DNA of 8,603 nucleotides, from assembly GCA_018970965.1 (NCBI GenBank), contig JAGWVG010000060.1, positions 1 through 8,603 of the forward strand. Direction: 5' to 3'. How positions within the stretch are numbered: the first letter of the stretch is position 1; each line of letters starts with the position of its first letter. Positions 6,598-8,603 of this stretch are shown in pieces. The notes below the pieces were generated by a model, which did no database searches, was not told the DNA's origin, and saw only the letters and a list, made by a program, of their open reading frames with translations. The stretch is from Alphaproteobacteria bacterium. Its GTDB lineage: Bacteria > Pseudomonadota > Alphaproteobacteria > Sphingomonadales > Sphingomonadaceae. The position numbers and the translations under genes are program-made.

Positions 6598-6654
6598 ATC
6601 GGCGCCTCAAAGCGTCCATTCGTCGCAGCCCATCTCAACTCGCCGGAATCGTCA

Positions 6655-6692
6655 TTGACAGCGATGTAAACAGTGGCAGACTGCAACTGAAA
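6655..6692 (+). promoter_or_regulatory. P450 upstream region: consensus -35 box and dyad operators
   Basis: TTGACA (6655-6660) is a perfect -35 box; 17 bases later stands AGACTG (6678-6683), a poor -10. Two symmetric elements overlap this. TTGACA-gcga-TGTAAA (6655-6670) is an inverted repeat with 5 of 6 pairs matching. CAGTGGCAG-a-CTGCAACTG (6671-6689) is a dyad with 8 of 9 pairs matching. The second contains TGCAACTGAAA (6682-6692), also found in the HxlR/CC_3452 divergent promoter region (667-677). The position suggests that transcription of the P450 gene is controlled, perhaps by the HxlR regulator and/or a TetR-like protein; this is inference. Confidence 0.5.
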
Positions 6693-6716
6693 TAAGACCA
6701 AGAGAGGACGCCGACC

Positions 6717-7973
6717 ATGGCAACCGTGCTAAGAACTGCCCCGCTTGAGGTGAGCCCGTGGGATGTGTCCCGCGCTGAATTATACACACAAGACGTCTGG
6801 CAAGAGCCGTTCCGCCAGATGCGCGAACAAGCGCCGATCAATTACTGCGAAGATTCCAAATTTGGCCCCTATTGGTCGGTCACGACCTATAAGCCCATTC
6901 AACATATTGAAGCGCTGCCCAAGATCTTTTCGTCCAGTTGGGAATATGGCGGCATCACTGTTGCAGGTGATGGCATCGACCATATGAAAGAGGGCGAAGT
7001 CCCGATGCCGATGTTCATCGCGATGGACCCGCCGCAGCACACGGCGCAGCGTCGCACCGTGGCCCCGGCTTTTGGTCCGACCGAAATTGAGCGGATGCGC
7101 GCCGATACCATTGCGCGTACCGCCGCAGTCTTGGACAGCCTTCCTGTTGGTCAGAGCTTTGATTGGGTCGAAAAAGTCTCGATCGAACTGACCACCCAAA
7201 TGCTTGCCATCCTGTTCGATTTCCCCTTCGAAGAGCGGCATAAGCTGACCTATTGGTCGGATGTGCTGGGCGATATTGAGAGCTTTGACACTGTCGAGCA
7301 ACGCCAGGCCCGGTTGGCGACCGCATTTGAAATGGGCGCGGCCTTCAAAGAGCTCTGGGACAAAAAGGCCCAAAGCCCTGGCCCGCATGATCTGATTTCG
7401 ATCATGCTTCAGTCGGATGCGATGAAGCACATGAGCCATGAGGAATTCATGGGCAATCTCATCCTCCTGATCGTCGGCGGGAATGACACCACGCGCAATT
7501 CAATGACGGCATTTGCATATGGCCTCGATAAATTTCCCGAAGAGCGCGCGAAGCTGGAGCAGAACCACAGCCACGAGCTCGCCGTGAATGCGATGCACGA
7601 ACTGATCCGCTGGCAGACGCCGCTCGCGCATATGCGCCGCACGGCAACTGAGGATACTGAGTTGTTTGGCCACCAGATCAAAAAACGCGATAAACTCGCG
7701 CTTTGGTATATCTCTGCCAACCGCGACGAAAGCGTGTTCCCCGATGGCGACAAAATCATTGTCGACCGCGAAAATGCACGCCGCCATTTGTCCTTTGGCT
7801 ATGGCATCCACCGCTGCGTTGGCGCGCGCGTGGCTGAGCTGCAGCTGACGACGTTGATTTCTGAAATGCAAAAGCGCCGCCTGCGCGTGAATGTGCTGGA
7901 AGAGCCCACCCGCGTGCCAGCCAGCTTTGTTCATGGCTATAAGAGCATGAAGGTGGAATTGACCAAATATTGA
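6717..7973 (+). CDS. CYP153: Cytochrome P450, CYP153-type alkane/fatty-acid hydroxylase
   Basis: A 418-residue soluble P450 with every hallmark: I-helix GGNDTT (254-259), ExxR as E295-L-I-R298, and the heme loop F360-G-Y-G-I-H-R-C367-V-G with the cysteine ligand. Several blocks agree with my memory of CYP153A proteins: FGPYWSVT (49-56), MFIAMDPPQH (99-108), LFDFPFEERHKL (166-177), LILLIVGGNDTTRNSM (248-263), IRWQTPLAHMRR (297-308) and LSFGYGIHRC (358-367). CYP153 enzymes hydroxylate the terminal carbon of medium-chain alkanes or fatty acids and need a ferredoxin and a ferredoxin reductase. Neither partner gene is in this window, although in many bacteria they sit beside CYP153. The N-terminus is shorter than in some CYP153A members, which carry an extra 40-50 residues. 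ATG 6717 has GAGAGGA 8 bases upstream. The gene appears to be its own unit, closed by a hairpin at 8007-8033. Confidence 0.92.
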   Translation: MATVLRTAPLEVSPWDVSRAELYTQDVWQEPFRQMREQAPINYCEDSKFGPYWSVTTYKPIQHIEALPKIFSSSWEYGGITVAGDGIDHMKEGEVPMPMFIAMDPPQHTAQRRTVAPAFGPTEIERMRADTIARTAAVLDSLPVGQSFDWVEKVSIELTTQMLAILFDFPFEERHKLTYWSDVLGDIESFDTVEQRQARLATAFEMGAAFKELWDKKAQSPGPHDLISIMLQSDAMKHMSHEEFMGNLILLIVGGNDTTRNSMTAFAYGLDKFPEERAKLEQNHSHELAVNAMHELIRWQTPLAHMRRTATEDTELFGHQIKKRDKLALWYISANRDESVFPDGDKIIVDRENARRHLSFGYGIHRCVGARVAELQLTTLISEMQKRRLRVNVLEEPTRVPASFVHGYKSMKVELTKY

Positions 7974-8006
7974 TCCGCTAAAACCACGCAAATCAATAGG
8001 GGACAC

Positions 8007-8036
8007 GGCCCGTCTGCGCACTGCAGGCGGGCCTTG
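8007..8036 (+). terminator. Probable terminator of the P450 gene
   Basis: GGCCCGTCTGC (8007-8017) pairs with GCAGGCGGGCC (8023-8033), 11 base pairs including one G-U, around the loop GCACT. The run after it (TTGTTG) is only moderately T-rich, so it is a strong hairpin with a weak tail. It lies 34 bases after the P450 stop codon and about 100 bases before gyrB. Confidence 0.7.
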
Positions 8037-8083
8037 TTGCGTCTGCCGAGAGGCCCTGCAAAATCATCCCCAGCGCCGTCATA

Positions 8084-8129
8084 TTAGACGCGGTTTTTCC
8101 TTGGGTTATGGCGGCCTAGTTTCTATAGG
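8084..8129 (+). promoter_or_regulatory. Candidate gyrB promoter(s)
   Basis: Two overlapping candidates exist. TTAGAC (8084-8089), 16 bases, TTATGG (8106-8111) would give a leader of about 18 bases. TTGGGT (8101-8106), 17 bases, TATAGG (8124-8129) would start transcription at or very near the gyrB ATG (8136), making a leaderless mRNA. Both deviate from consensus and are judged only by eye. Confidence 0.35.
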
Positions 8130-8135
8130 CTGAAC

Positions 8136-8603
8136 ATGGCTGACGAAACCACAAACACCCCGACCACGTCTGACTATGGCGCCGATTCCATCAAGGTCCT
8201 GAAAGGGCTGGATGCCGTGCGCAAACGCCCCGGCATGTACATTGGCGATACCGATGATGGATCGGGCTTGCACCACATGGTGTTTGAAGTCTCGGACAAC
8301 GCAATTGACGAGGCCTTGGCGGGCCATTGTGATCGCGTGATTATTCAGCTCAATGCAGACGGCTCTGTCTCGGTTGAAGATAATGGCCGCGGCATTCCGA
8401 CGGACATTCACGCCGAAGAAGGCGTGTCCGCAGCAGAAGTCATCATGACGCAGCTGCACGCAGGCGGAAAATTTGAAAATACGTCAGATGATAACGCCTA
8501 TAAGGTTTCGGGCGGTTTGCATGGTGTGGGCGTGTCGGTCGTCAACGCGCTTTCCATCCGGCTGGATTTGAACATTTGGCGCGATGGCCAAGAACATCAT
8601 ATG
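8136..8603 (+). CDS. gyrB: DNA gyrase subunit B, N-terminal part (runs off the window)
   Basis: The first 156 codons are present in an open frame reaching the window end. This is the GHKL ATPase domain of gyrase B, which with GyrA introduces negative supercoils using ATP. Visible elements: [20 protein letters not shown] (14-33), [19 protein letters not shown] (34-52) with the catalytic glutamate E51, the magnesium/ATP asparagine N55 in [11 protein letters not shown]82-N-G-R-G-I-P88 that binds adenine, and the glycine-rich lid [15 protein letters not shown] (126-140). The wording of these motifs fits GyrB better than the paralogue ParE. The ATG at 8136 has only a weak ribosome binding site (TAGGCTGA), which fits either a weakly led or a leaderless transcript. 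The missing part should cover the transducer, TOPRIM and tail domains. Confidence 0.95.
   Translation, partial: MADETTNTPTTSDYGADSIKVLKGLDAVRKRPGMYIGDTDDGSGLHHMVFEVSDNAIDEALAGHCDRVIIQLNADGSVSVEDNGRGIPTDIHAEEGVSAAEVIMTQLHAGGKFENTSDDNAYKVSGGLHGVGVSVVNALSIRLDLNIWRDGQEHHM

Noticed and set aside
6780..7439. 219-codon open frame on the minus strand inside the P450 gene
   Set aside because: Shadow of a clear P450; long antisense frames are common in this kind of codon usage and no domain is visible.
7500..8021. 173-codon open frame on the minus strand across the P450 3' end
   Set aside because: Covers the heme-binding region of the P450 in antisense and runs through the likely terminator; no support as a gene.
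8076..8098. Second terminator before gyrB (CGTC-atatta-GACG followed by T5)
   Set aside because: The stem is only four pairs with a mismatch before the T-run; the hairpin at 8007-8033 is far stronger and this stretch overlaps the candidate gyrB promoter.
1..8603. Mobile element, CRISPR array, toxin-antitoxin or defence system
   Set aside because: No transposase, integrase, spaced direct repeats, tRNA-linked attachment site or typical defence gene was seen; all genes are either housekeeping or common accessory families.

Overview
The window looks like an ordinary stretch of chromosome from an alphaproteobacterium, most likely a member of the Sphingomonadales (a Sphingopyxis/Sphingorhabdus-type organism). 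I infer this from four things: the moderately GC-rich coding style, a CC_3452-type small secreted protein, a CYP153-type cytochrome P450, and an alphaproteobacterial GyrB and RNA polymerase omega subunit. I see no insertion sequence, prophage, CRISPR array, tRNA or rRNA. Both ends cut through genes.

Layout from left to right. The 3' end of a probable hotdog-fold thioesterase (+) meets the terminator of a small secreted CC_3452-family protein (-). That gene diverges from an HxlR-family regulator (+), and the roughly 150 bp between them is rich in dyads built on CAGTTGC/GCAACTG. A perfect bidirectional terminator separates the HxlR gene from rpoZ (-). rpoZ diverges from a ClsB-like phospholipase D/cardiolipin synthase (+). 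This is followed, with stop/start overlap or close spacing, by a small secreted protein of unknown function (+). The 3' end of that gene overlaps the 3' end of queG (-, epoxyqueuosine reductase). queG diverges from an ABC exporter operon (+) made of an ATPase and an overlapping permease of the NatA/NatB type. A CYP153-family P450 (+) follows as a separate unit with its own upstream regulatory region. The window ends in the first 156 codons of gyrB (+).

Most of the content is housekeeping: transcription (rpoZ), DNA topology (gyrB), tRNA modification (queG) and membrane phospholipid synthesis (cls-like). The accessory part is the HxlR regulator, the ABC exporter and the CYP153 alkane/fatty-acid hydroxylase. 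The most interesting non-coding observation is an 11-base word, TGCAACTGAAA. It lies in the HxlR/CC_3452 divergent promoter region and again just upstream of the P450 gene 6 kb away, both times inside dyads. This suggests, without proving, that one regulator (perhaps the HxlR protein) acts on both places. I found no convincing novel multi-gene system.
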